DNA of 64,000 nucleotides. It comes from Nereocystis luetkeana (lineage: Eukaryota > Sar > Phaeophyceae > Laminariales > Laminariaceae). Positions 1 through 31,672 of the stretch are shown piece by piece. The notes below the pieces were generated by a model. It was not told where the DNA came from, did not search any database, and worked only from the letters and a program-made list of their open reading frames with translations. Each line of letters starts with the position of its first letter. Position 1 is the first letter of the stretch. The position numbers and the translations under genes are program-made. Location: contig JARUPZ010000017.1 of assembly GCA_031213475.1 (NCBI GenBank), positions 8,388,790-8,452,789 on the forward strand. The letters are read 5' to 3'.

Positions 1-497
1 TTTTTTTTGTCTGGCCCGTCATTGCGGCTGCGTTCAAGTGTAGACTATAGGACATGCCACAAGGTCAGAGGAGTTGCTCGTTTGAGCCTGCATTTGTAAC
101 CGGGGCGCCTTGGCGGCTGTTTTATCACGCGAAACGGCCGGCTGCGCGAAGATATCGCACACATCTAGGAGGTGTTTCGTGCGTGAATTTTTTCTGCTTG
201 TTGTGATGCATGAGTCGTGCGGCGGCGGCGGCGGCTGTACTCTCTCTTGGTTGTGTGTGTTTCAGGAGTTCAAAAGTGAAGAGGGCATGATCGACCCCAG
301 CGTGAGCCAAGGTTGAGAACGACCTCTCTTTTCGCATCGAAGCATATCCCCGTGCATTCCGTCGGGCCGCGGCTTCGTGGCCCAATGCGCGAGAAAGCCT
401 GTGAGGCTAGCTGAAGTGTGGGTTGGGGCTACGGTAGTAATGCTGCAAGTAGTGTAGTTGGCTGTGAAAATTCTCGTCGACCGTTTCGTTTGTTTCA

Positions 498-605
498 TCC
501 CTTTTAGAACTTACCTGCAGTCTCGTTTTGGGGACAATTGGGGACAAATTACTTGGAATTTGAGTGCCTTGTCCCCAAACCGGGACTGGAGTTCTAAAGG
601 GGTTA
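498..605. mobile_element. Family A hairpin element (piggyBac-like MITE)
   Basis: Arms start CCCTTTTAGAAC and end GTTCTAAAGGGGTTAA around a GGGGACAA/TTGTCCCC core. The left arm has a small duplication of GGGGACAA. The right TTAA is present; the left one has drifted. Confidence 0.75.
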
Positions 606-1290
606 AGTACCAGGTTGTTCACTACGAGACAAACACATATATCTACGGTAGCTGCTTCGGTGGGTTGTTGTTGTCCATTCGTAGAACGTTGATAAAGCTG
701 CGACAACGTCTCCCTACGAAGACGTACGTTCTGTAAGAAGTCTCACGCGGCAGGGCGTCACTCGTGTTTGGGTGATTGCCGACAGTGTTCGTTCCTGTTA
801 ACCCCCCCCCTCCTCCCCGTCCTGTCGTAAGGTAGTTCGTAAACACGAACAATAGTATACGAAGTATCAAGAAAAGGGTGTTTCAAGTCTAAAAGTACCC
901 ATGATTCAGACTCGCGAGAACTCGGTCATTTCAGCCGCTGGTACCCTTGAGGCTCGCTCACGAGGACTCTACCGTTCCAGTACTTTGACGACTTCTGGGA
1001 CTCGGTGCTTCAAAATGACGGGTATTCGCTGGTCAACGACTGAGTCCCGATGACTGGGCATTCAATTTGGTACTCTGCAGACCTTTTTGTATACGGTGTG
1101 TTATTCTCGGGTCGCTGCTGCAATTTTTCTCTCCCACACAAAATGTACCTCACCTCTACGCAGTATATATAGTGTTACTGTACCGCTGCTGTTTTTATTT
1201 CGCTCCTACCTCACGTGCACATACATGCTGTTATTGTTTCTGGCCGACGTTTTTGCGAACGTATTGTTCCTGCTTTTTTGGCCGTTTATT

Positions 1291-1386
1291 TAACCCTTTT
1301 AGTACCGCAGTCCCGTTTTGGGGACTAGTCAGTCAAATTCTAGGTAGTTTGTCCCCAAAACGGGACTGCGGTACTGAAAGGGTTAA
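1291..1386. mobile_element. Family A hairpin element
   Basis: Well preserved: TTAACCCTTTTAGTACCGCA on the left and its complement ending GAAAGGGTTAA on the right, with TTAA at both ends. It could fold into one long hairpin and has no coding capacity. Confidence 0.85.
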
Positions 1387-1880
1387 GCCCGACCAACCCC
1401 TGATATTTACATACCTCCGTCTAAACTTGTATTAAACGGTAACACCCAGGGAAAAGCAGGGCAACGTTTGCCCTGGTCTATAGTACAATACAATAACAGG
1501 TTACAAGTACTCATGGCCTGCAGGTATCTGTCGACCCTCTCCTTGCGGAAAAAGACATGTCGCCGGTCACTTCCTGCTCCGACAACGATAAGAGGTGTCT
1601 CTGGAACTCCAGGGGAAAGTATGACGAGATCGAGTTGAGATGCCAGCATCGGCCACACACGAAGCGGTAGCCCGGGCTGTTGAGACTGGCGGCGTCCGGG
1701 TCCACAAGCTGTTACGCTGAACGATTGGGAATCTCCTAAAACGGCACGCGGTTGTCTTTTGCTCCCCCGTTCACTTATCGCCTTGACCTACATACGGTAG
1801 TTCGTGGTCACCAAGAACAGTTCCCGAGAACTATGGGATCTGGGAGTATACATGTATATTGTGTGTGTTTTTTACGTACT

Positions 1881-2172
1881 CTGCTCCTGCGCGCTTCCGC
1901 TCAGGTTTGTTGTGTTCGTACCGTTGTCCTCGGGTCTGTGCGTAGGACCCCCAAGAGGTTTATTACATGAGACAGTCCGTCCTTGCCCACGTCACTATTG
2001 ATCTACCTCACCCTGGGTACAGGGCTATTCTGCTCCTGCGCGCTTCCGCTCAGGTTTGTTGTGTTCGTACCGTTGTCCTCGGGTCTGTGCGTAGGATCCC
2101 CAAGAGGTTTATTACATGAGACAGTCCGTCCTTGCCCACGTCACTATTGATGTGCCTCACCCTGGGTACAGG
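1881..2172. repeat. 149-bp tandem duplication, two copies
   Basis: The segment starting CTGCTCCTGCGCGCTTCCGC at 1881 recurs at 2030 and runs to CCCTGGGTACAGG (2160-2172). The copies are nearly identical, so the event is recent. The only clear differences are GGACC/GGATCC and ATCTACC/ATGTGCC. Confidence 0.9.
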
Positions 2173-2845
2173 TTCTTAGGGCAGGGATGTTCCTGGTCTA
2201 TCTGGCCTACCTGGTGGCTTAATATTTTCGGGTGGGAGCCGTACAATCTGCACGGACGATCTGGAAAACCACTTCCTGCCCGTGTCGGATGTGCACGTAC
2301 TATATATACATACCGTGCTCAACGTCTCATAGCAGCAGAGGCTAGGATCTGCCTTTAGATCGTGATCTGAAGTCCGATGTAGGTGAAAGGTAAGAAAAGG
2401 CAACCCAGCTCCTCCCTTCACTTGGTTTCTGAAGCAGAACGACGCTCTGGTTACATCGCATACCTGGTACCCCACAGCTATGCATGGCTGCGTGCTTGTG
2501 CTATAAATTGGGGTCCAGCCTGTCACGTACGGTCCATCGTGAAGCGTGCGTATAGACTGACGCGTCCCGTCGGGGGACTATCCCTGGTTTCGTTCCTACA
2601 CCCTGACTGGGTGCTTCGAAAGACCCAGAGACGTGCACAATGTTCTCGAAGCAGCACAGAGAAAGGCTGCGAGACACGATCATATACAGATGCGAAGGGC
2701 TCCGTTCAATACCGGAGATGGCGGGTGATGGCGTGCACTCGCCACGCCCCCGGCGCAGGATTGGGCGCAACCGCGAGGATACGGTAGCACATTAAAACAT
2801 GTTGACACAAAAAAACGAGTTGGAGCTCAACAGGCATCGTCACTA
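2173..2845. other. Unassigned flank
   Basis: No gene recognised. The stretch near 2228-2270 (GGGTGGGAGCCGTACAATCT) resembles 31334-31370, suggesting an old dispersed repeat. Confidence 0.4.
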
Positions 2846-2859
2846 CGGTACCAATCCAG

Positions 2860-2861
2860 TG

Positions 2862-2904
<43 letters not shown>

Positions 2905-2930
2905 CACTACTACTACTACTACCGCTATCG

Positions 2931-2968
<38 letters not shown>

Positions 2969-2970
2969 GC
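2860..2970. repeat. TAC/CTA trinucleotide microsatellite
   Basis: An uninterrupted run of CTA triplets followed by imperfect CTA/CCA triplets. The open frames over it are low-complexity polyleucine and not genes. Confidence 0.9.
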
Positions 2971-3422
2971 ACAGCCAGAAAAATCAAATGAAGCCACAGA
3001 TACATACGTCGAGCTGCTTCCTTATACACTCAAGCCGCACTTGATCCCGCTAAGCACCAAGCCATGCTCCCCTCGCTTGGCTCTCATTCACAGGACGCGT
3101 TGTTCACGCTGTGAGTCAACACCACGCCCACGAGGGAACCCCCCGCCTCCTCCTTGCGCGACCCACATCAATTATTTTCCGTTACGAGTAGTCACGCAGA
3201 GAGAGGGGAATACTCCATGACGAGCTGGACCAATGGCCTCGACTCGAATATCAAAGCCTACGGTATTCGATGCGCTCGTGAGCCCCCCCCTCCCTCCCCC
3301 GTACCGATCTTGCACGTTTTCGCATAAAGCCCGGAATGAATACGTTTACGTTTTCACATACGCAGACCAGAGGAAGATAAACCTTGCTTGGTGGGCGGCG
3401 CCGTCGACCACCTGCTCGAACA

Positions 3423-24025
<20,603 letters not shown>

Positions 24026-24420
24026 GTATGTTGGTCTACGGTCGAGTCGGAGGGGCACCGCTCACGATTATAGATACCGGTATGCTTTGGTAGAGTACGT
24101 GGCGCCGGTTCAGTCCGATCGGAGTGGGCACTACACGATCAACCACTGCAGGCAGTACGGCTGAACGGAGTGGAGTGGAAGCCCGCGCGGTGCGGTGGGA
24201 TAGACCGCAGCGAACGATGCATGGGGACATGGAACGATCGAAACATGCGGTGAAAATATATGTCCGCGGCGAGCGGGCACATAACATGTCGTATAGAACG
24301 ATCCTCCTCCCGTAACATGAAGAAGTGGTGGGATATGATATAGACCGTCGCAGCCATCGTTGTGATATGAACGATCGAAACATAGCAAGCATGTGCCTGC
24401 ATGGAACGATCGAAGCACCG
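24026..24420 (-). promoter_or_regulatory. Upstream region of exostosin-like gene with GAACGAT repeats
   Basis: Within 400 bases upstream of the chosen start are three copies of a motif close to ATGGAACGATCGAAACATG (about 24229-24247, 24367-24383 and 24400-24417), plus two shorter GAACGAT matches near 24211 and 24297. The core contains the palindrome CGATCG. The position suggests a promoter with repeated factor sites, but no TATA box or transcription start is certain. The repeats could also be a decayed tandem duplication. Confidence 0.4.
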
Positions 24421-24788
24421 TATACAACAGGTGCAGTATTGATATTAATATTAATAGTACAAAAGAATACCAGGTAGTGTGAGCAGGTGGTCTTGCACAG
24501 AAAGGTCCACGCACATACACACCAAGATATTTTTTATTCTGGCGGTGGATCCAAACGGTCATTTTATTGGCGGAAAGTACAGCAGCAGTACATTTGTTCA
24601 TCGTACCATCTACAGCAAGCGGTAAGCAGTGAGTAGTAGATAATATCTATCTGGTCCAAATATATCTGCCGTCATGACATCTTGTGCCAGATCTGTCTAA
24701 ATGAACACGTATTAATAGTGCATGTATGTCCAACCCAGGAAACACTTGCAACAGACACCTACTACATCGTGGAGACTGTACGGTTCCC

Positions 24789-25320
24789 ACCTGGCAAAAT
24801 ATCAGCTAGAATCATACATGAGCGACCAGAATGATAATTATTTGATAGATGTTGGTGATATATTTTAGTATCGAGCGTCTACGAGCAGCCGCCGAGCCAT
24901 AGCGACCGGCACAATGGTTGGCAGCATTTGCTGGTACATCAAACGTCTACGAGCACAGCCGCCGTATCTTAGCGACCACAGCACAATGATGGTTGAAAAC
25001 TATATTTCAAACATCTACGAGCAGCGGCCGTGCCATGAACGACCAGCATAATTGGTTGATGACTTTTTTGGATGATATATTTTAGTACCAAAAGTCTACG
25101 AGCAGCCGCCGTGCCATAGCGACCGACACAATGGTTGGTAACGTTTACAGAAATATCAAACGTCTAGGAGCACAGCCGCCGTGCCATAGCGACCACAGCA
25201 CAACGGTTGACAACTTTGGTGATAACAAACGTCTACGGTCGGCGTGCCATAACGACCAGCACAATGGTTGGTAACTTTGGGCGATATCTCAAACGTCTAC
25301 GATCCTGTTGCGGCGCCCGT
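24789..25320. repeat. 68-bp tandem satellite
   Basis: Units start at GTCTACGAGC-type sequence near 24877, 24945, 25013, 25094, 25162, 25231 and 25295 (spacing 68, 68, 81, 68, 69 and 64). Each carries a GCCGCCGTGCCATAGCGACC block and GGTTGGTAACTTT. A worn partial unit precedes the first. Confidence 0.85.
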
Positions 25321-25910
25321 GTCGTCCGACTCATTTCAACCACTGTTACTCGGATGGCACTGTATACCAGGTGCGCGTTAATACAGCAAACCTCCCAAAC
25401 CACGCAGTAGTAGTAGCTCGTACAGTAATCTGTAGCCATCACTTGCAGTCAGTCGTCATTTTTTTTTTAGTTTCGCCGTCAGTTACGCCTTTGACTCTGA
25501 AGCCCCCTATTAATAGAAGGTTGATAGGCATGTGACATATGAGTACCTTGGAAATTTGTAACAAACACGAAGCGGGTATCACTACTACAACGCTAGCGGG
25601 CGAGGCCCCCTGCCAGAGACAAACCGGGCCTGAAGTCTGCCACCAACGTGGCCCGGCGTGCTTCGTCCCGACATTGCATGGCCGTGGCTGACAATGCCCA
25701 TACGAGTAAATGATACCATGGTTGGTTGTGCACGGGTCGAGTCAAAAAAATCGCGGGCCAGGTCGGGTCGATTCGGGTGAAGGTGGGCCGACCTGATCGG
25801 TGAGAGTTTCGCAAACTATTGCTGATCCGACCCGCCCCGACCCGACCCGGTCTGGACCGGCCTGACCAGACAAGACCCACATGATTTTCTCAAACTCCTG
25901 ACCTCACCCG

Positions 25911-26010
25911 ACCCGACCAGACCCGACCCGACCCGACCCGACCCGACCCGACCCGACCCGACCCGACCCGACCCGACCCGACCCGACCCGACCCGACCCG
26001 ACCCGACCCG
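25911..26010. repeat. CCCGA pentanucleotide satellite
   Basis: About 20 perfect ACCCG units, with looser CCCGAC/GGGTCG blocks on both sides from about 25735. A C tract follows at 26082-26100. Confidence 0.9.
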
Positions 26011-27346
26011 CCAGATTCTGAAAACACACTGACGTCCCGAACTGCGCACCACGATGACGGTCACGCCATGACAATGAATGCACCCCCCCCCCCCCCCCCC
26101 GCCGCCCGGCATTGCGCGGTGCCACGGCGGCAAAAACGCTCGTCTAAGTAGGCCTCCTGCTACCTGAGGAAACCCCTAAAGTTGTAGAGACTCTAAAGGC
26201 TGGATGTAGCCGGTTTGGAGCTGCGTGTTCCTTTGTAGAGGGGACACTACACGGGAGTTGGAGTGTGAGACAACTTTTTTTTGCACCGTCGTTTGCAGAA
26301 ATAAGGGTCAAGCTGACGAATGTTCTCAGAATTCTCCACTGCAAAAAACAGAACGGCGAGTCACAAGCTACGCGATCCGAGCAACAGTGGTTTGAATAGT
26401 GGTTGGATATCGAACGAGAATCGAGTTCCGCGTTATACCGATACAAACAAAGAACACCTCGTGGTCGATGCCAGGGGATGGAGGGCAAAACGCCTTCGAG
26501 GTATATTCGATATAATATATATATATATATATATCGGAAGTTCGATATTTCGATGTATCGAATCTTTGGGTGCGATATCCAAGACTGCAACGAAAACACA
26601 AAATACCTTACGCACACGTTTCGGCCGATACAGGGAGCCAACGAAAGCCAACCACCAGGAGGACACCAAGACGGGTAGCCGATCAAACCCAACGACCAAT
26701 GTACTGTAGGATCCAAACCCAAAAGACAACGATCAGTACACATACAGTGCTAGCACCCGACCAGAGACCGATACAACCAGGTGGCCAACATAAAAACCCG
26801 GGGCAAACTGAACGAATACCTGATACGGCATCATCAAGCCTCGGTAACAATATCCAAGCCCCCCGTGATCTATTGCGAGATATCCTAGGGATGACACTCG
26901 TAGAGGTGGTGCGCTGACATCCGACCGCGATTTCTACGAAACGACGTTAGAGCTGCCCCGATATCCGTTATGATTATTTACCCTAGTAACAGGTTGATGC
27001 ACAAACTATGTACCCGGCGGTTCACACAGGCCGGGAGACGGAAAAGACCAAAAAATCTTCGTCACAGCTCGAGTCGAGGAACTAATCCTCCGTGCAGGGG
27101 GGACGAAAAGCATAAAGAACAAAAAAACAAACAAACAAACAAACAAACAAGCCACACAAGTTATGAATACACGCAACGTAAAAAAAAAGGCCCGTTTCGG
27201 AAGTTCCTTGTCTGGAAATACCTATTTCCCCCCCCCCCGAAAAAAATATATATATACCCTGGTATTGAAATAAAAAACACCAGGTATAAAAAAATCGGAC
27301 AGACAGGTCGAAAGACATGAATCTGCGCAATCGAACACCACGTTTC
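26011..27346. other. Unassigned stretch with AT and A/C-rich runs
   Basis: No gene recognised. It contains a TA run (26513-26534) between TCGATAT-type inverted sequences, an AAAC run (27124-27150) and a C tract (27230-27239). The 199-codon minus ORF at 26144-26743 has no family signature. Confidence 0.4.
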
Positions 27347-27442
27347 AACCCTTTTAGGACCGCAGTCCCGTCTCGGGAACACATCACTCTAATTATGAGT
27401 AGTTCATCCCCAAAACGAGACTGCGGTGTGAAAAGGGGGGTA
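27347..27442. mobile_element. Family A hairpin element
   Basis: AACCCTTTTAGGACCGCAGT at the left and GACTGCGGTGTGAAAAGGGG at the right. Confidence 0.75.
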
Positions 27443-27456
27443 ATACTAAAGCCATG

Positions 27457-27500
27457 CAAAAAAAAAAAAAAAAAAACAACAACAACAACAACAACAACAA
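27457..27500. repeat. A tract and AAC microsatellite
   Basis: About 18 A residues followed by CAA triplets, directly after the A element. Confidence 0.85.
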
Positions 27501-27949
27501 GCTGCGAAATCGAGGATTTCGTCCAAGAAACTCACACCTTGTACGTGCGAAGCGTGAATTTTGCAAACGCTGCGCGCGGCACTGCGATCGCGAGTTCTAC
27601 GGGATTTGCCCCGTCAGACAGCAAGAAGGCCACGGTAGTCAGACCTCGCGAACACGATCAGGCCTCGCGAATGGACCCCAAAAGCCACACGCATCCCCCC
27701 ACGTTCGAACGCGACATCGGGTTACGATTACCACCTTCCCTCGGAATACTGCGGTATGTGTATAACCCCTCGGAGGGGTGTGGAAGACCATCTTCAGAAG
27801 AGGAAGCTCGGGTCGATGAGGTCGAACGCGGGGATGACGGCGTCGAAGGGGGGCCCCGTCGGGGACCCCAGGCTCCCCGGACTGAACGTAAAACGTCCCC
27901 TCATTCGACCTGCCAACAACGCGGGTCACGTGCGCGAAAATATATACCA

Positions 27950-28003
27950 CGTATATATATATATATATATATATCACGTACATATATATATATATATATA
28001 TAG
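27950..28003. repeat. TA microsatellites
   Basis: Two TA runs separated by TCACGTACA. Confidence 0.85.
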
Positions 28004-28420
28004 CGGTTGGGAAAAAACGTGCGAAAAAAACGGCAAACGAAGGTTTTAAAACCGCCGAGACATCAGTCGCGTTACACGTTCGGTGAAAAACGGCGGTCAT
28101 GTAATAAGCGAAACACAGGAACAAAAGAGGCAACAAAAAAAAAAAGGAAACAGAAAAGAAGACACATCCCACAAAGCATGTGCTCGGAGATCACGCGGGA
28201 TTTACGGGTTCGACCCGGCAACCTGAGCTACGAAAAAAACGGAGACCGTCTCTTATGGATTTTTTTTTTCCACCACACGAAAAACTGAAGATGTCGGACC
28301 GCGAAGCCAACAACCACCCCCCAGGGTTTGACCGGGATCGTGAGATGATCAACCCGATTTTTTTTTTTTTCGGGCATCGTTTACTAAGGGTGCGGCCTCC
28401 AGCCGGAACTTGCGGTCCAT

Positions 28421-28498
28421 CGTCTTAGGACTGCAGTTCCGTTTTCGGGGGACAAAGTATTTAGAAATTGCGTTAGGTCTGTGTCCGAAAATGGCCCG
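28421..28498. mobile_element. Family A fragment
   Basis: TCTTAGGACTGCAGTTCCGT then TTTTCGGGGGACAA; the right arm is degraded. Confidence 0.5.
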
Positions 28499-28717
28499 AT
28501 CGACGGATACATACTCTCATTGCTCCCTGCAAAAAGAAACGGTAACCTGGGCGTAGAAAAGACAAGGAAACGGGCGAAGGGCTTGCCAGGCACTCACACT
28601 CGGTGAAACGACCATGTCTCAAAACCTCGTGGAGCTGGACTTGCACCGGTACTGGATGGCTGCAACAGGCACCAATTTGCCACAGCAGAAATACGAAGTG
28701 CCTGTCTTGGCGAAAAT

Positions 28718-28830
28718 ATATTGCGGAGGACCATAGCAAATAGGACCTACGGCACACTAAAAAAAAAACTATATATTTCGCTATTTTTATAACAATGTTT
28801 GGTCCTATTTACTATGGTCCCCCGTAATAG
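28718..28830. mobile_element. Family B hairpin element
   Basis: TATTGCGGAGGACCATAGCA at the left and ACTATGGTCCCCCGTAATAG at the right, in the orientation with ACAATGTTTGGTCC near the right end. Confidence 0.8.
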
Positions 28831-31409
28831 TACCCGTTCTGGCTCTGATGACAATATTCATCCGCGACTATTAATAGGTACATCTCCGGCTAGGGTCACA
28901 TGTACCTGGAATGTCATCATAGCATCCCAATACCCCGCCCGCGTCGATGATCTTGAAAAAATCAACCATTCGAACAGGTTTTGAAACGGCTGGACCCGGG
29001 CTTCGGTCCACCGACCTACGGCTCTACAATCTTACACTTCCCCGGTGCACCTCCCCCCTCTCTGCTCGACCACGTAATCAAAAACAAGGCAAAGCATGAG
29101 CCGTTCCCCGAATTAGACCAGACGGAAGGTCCGCAATCTTCCACACACCCCTGCGATGAGTACTCCCTCCCCTCGACTCAAAAATACGACCACTCTCCTC
29201 CCCTCGCCTCCATCATCACGTCGACTGAAAATATCACAACCAACAACCACCCCCACCCCCACCCCCACCCCAACCAAAACCACCACCAATCACCCCCACC
29301 ACCGCCACCACCCCCCCCCCGCCCAACCCCTCACCACCATCACGATCACCCACTGTCAACATCGTCTCCACTCTTACCATCCGCGTGGGAAGCCGGAACC
29401 CACGGCACGCCTAATGCGTCGATGCGACATTGGCACGGTAGTCTCGTTCATTTCTGGGGCTTCCCACTCGAGGAGGCGTTTCTCTCACCCAAACCCCCAC
29501 ATTTTGACAAAAAAACACCGAAGCTGCAAAAAGGCCCCGAGGGTCTGTGTGCCGGCGAAAGAGGGCAGATTTCGTCTGCTAGTCCTCTCGGTGACTTCGG
29601 ATGGGGAAAAAAAAAAAAACGGTAAGAAGATGACGATTTTGCTTGCTCGAAGTGACGGCCATTGGCTGCTCAATTGGGGTATGATCCAAATTGGTGTCTT
29701 GAGATGGATACACTGCAAGGAGTGAAAATTTTCGGCGCGGGGGGGGGGGGGGACATGACCCCTGCCAGTACCGCTGGGCGCCCTCACGCTCGTGGACGAT
29801 TTAAAAAAAAATGCGTAACGTTATAATTGTTTCCGTGGATATCCCTCAAATTTTATTCGAAAGATTTTTCCCCCTCGAAGAAAAGGCTGCCTCTACTATC
29901 TTAGCGTGCCGTCTCAGGCCCACCCAACCCGCACGCCGCATCCATCGTAGAAGCCCTTTCTGACTTGATTGTGATTCAGCGACCGAAAAAACGAGGTCTT
30001 TGTTGCGTTCATGTCAAAGCTTCGGTTAGTGGGGGATGAGCGAGGGTGCAGCAGCATGTCTGCACATGGCCTATACGGTGCCTTTCGGGTACGTTGGGCC
30101 GGTGCCGTCCGTAGTGTCCCTGGTGGGGTAATGAAACTATTACCGGTGACACAGCAGCGAACAATTGTCGGACACCGGTTTTGTCTGGATTCTCTATGAC
30201 AATGTGTGACACTGCTTTTGTCTGAACTCTCTATGGGGTTATCAGGGCGTTACGGGCAACAGCAGTACACAATGCCGAACGGGTAACACAGCAGTAACGA
30301 GGTACTACGGGTAACAAAATTAAAAACAAGGCAGTACGGTTAACACAGCAGAAATCATGGCAGTACAGATCACCCCGCAATAACCGTCGTATTACGTGTA
30401 GCACAACAGACAACGGACGCATGCACTATCAATACTACTACGCGTGCTTCCAACGTCGAATCATGATGTACTGGAAAATGGTAGCATGCACATTGGAAAC
30501 CCGGGGATGTGCCCCGGATGTCCCCTGGCGACCAGGTACCGCCTGAAAGCAACAACTTCGTCGGGTGAGAGAAGATTCACGCGTGATCCCGTCCGTCACA
30601 ATGAGATTGAAACAATGCTGTTTCGTGCTGATGGTGTCTTACTCCTGCACGCCCTGCACGTTGCCGATTCGTCTCCTGCAACGACCGGGTTCTTTTGACC
30701 GCACAAAAGAACATGTACTCCTGCTGCTGCTGCTGCTATCTCTCCAGGGTCAAGAAATAGGGACGAGCACATGGGCACATGCCGGTACAAAGGACGCTCG
30801 AAAAGTCAAGGCAAACGCTAACGCAGAAAACACGCGCGACACACACGCAAGCGCCCGCCCGCACACCCATCCACACGCACATCCAGCCCCCCCCAACGCA
30901 CCCCCCCCCCCCCCACCCATCCCTCCCCCCCCACACCCACCCCCCCACCCACCCACCCACCCCCATCCGGTCGTACCAGGGGGGGCGTCGAGGGTAGTGC
31001 AGCTCTCGTACTCGAAAGGGGCCTGCCCATCGGTAACCGGGGCAGCCGAAGAAGAGCCGTCTCCAGCAGCACCGGTGGGAGGAAGGCTGAGCAGGGGATG
31101 CTGTCCGATCACACCGTCTCCGGAAATCTCCCTGTTGCCCCCCCCCCCCCCCCCGCCGCGCGCGCCGGTACCGCCGCGAACAGAAGAAAACGAAATGTTA
31201 GGTATACCACGTGTTTTGTCGCGCACCTCGGAGAGGACATCGGCTTGTGCTTGATCACCTCACTGCTTCAAGGGAACATGTATCCCCCGAACCTTGCACT
31301 CGTGCTTCGTATGATCCGTATACCTCATGTTAACGGGTGGGAGCTGTATGATCTCCATGGTCTGCATGGAGTTTTCTAGGTTGGGTCTGTCCCACAAAGG
31401 CAGACCCCG
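28831..31409. other. Low-complexity and unassigned stretch
   Basis: It contains CCACC/CCCA-rich sequence (29245-29340, 30840-30975), C and G tracts (29739-29752, 30900-30914, 31138-31154), and degenerate GGTAACACAGCAGTA repeats (30130-30410). Longer ORFs (29.0-29.7 and 30.6-31.25 kb) are compositionally biased. No gene recognised. Confidence 0.4.
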
Positions 31410-31672
31410 GAGAGATCATAGGTAGATAGATAGAGCACGATCTCTTCAGGTAAGGCGTGCAAGGTTTTCCTTTATGGAGGCCTACGGCAGGCGGGGAACT
31501 AGATCATCTGTAGATAGATAGATCACGGTCTGTTCAAGTAAGGCGTGCAAGGTTTTCCTCTGTGGAGGCCTACGGCAGGCGGGGAACTAGATCATCTGTG
31601 GATAGATAGATCACGGTCTGTTCAAGTAAGGCGTGCAAGGTTTTCCTTTGTGGAGGCCTACGGACGTGGGGG
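31410..31672. repeat. 88-bp tandem repeat, about three copies
   Basis: Units GATAGATAGATCACGGTCTG with TAAGGCGTGCAAGGTTTTCC and GGAGGCCTACGGCAGGCGGG recur with an 88-bp period. The last unit breaks into a G tract at 31668. Confidence 0.9.

Larger units (their letters stand above)
1..1880. other. Flank with two A hairpins, otherwise unassigned
   Basis: Downstream of the exostosin-like gene. Apart from family A copies at 498-605 and 1291-1386 I see only short ORFs without family resemblance, a GGC run near 220 and a C tract near 805. Confidence 0.5.

Noticed and set aside
27317..28003. 228-codon plus-strand ORF
   Set aside because: It starts just before an A element, crosses an A tract and AAC run, and ends in TA microsatellites.
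28195..28230. tRNA-like B box (GGGTTCGACCCG)
   Set aside because: No matching acceptor, D or anticodon stems around it.
30565..31254. 229-codon ORF with a leucine run
   Set aside because: Dominated by CTG, CCCA and C-tract low complexity; no family resemblance.
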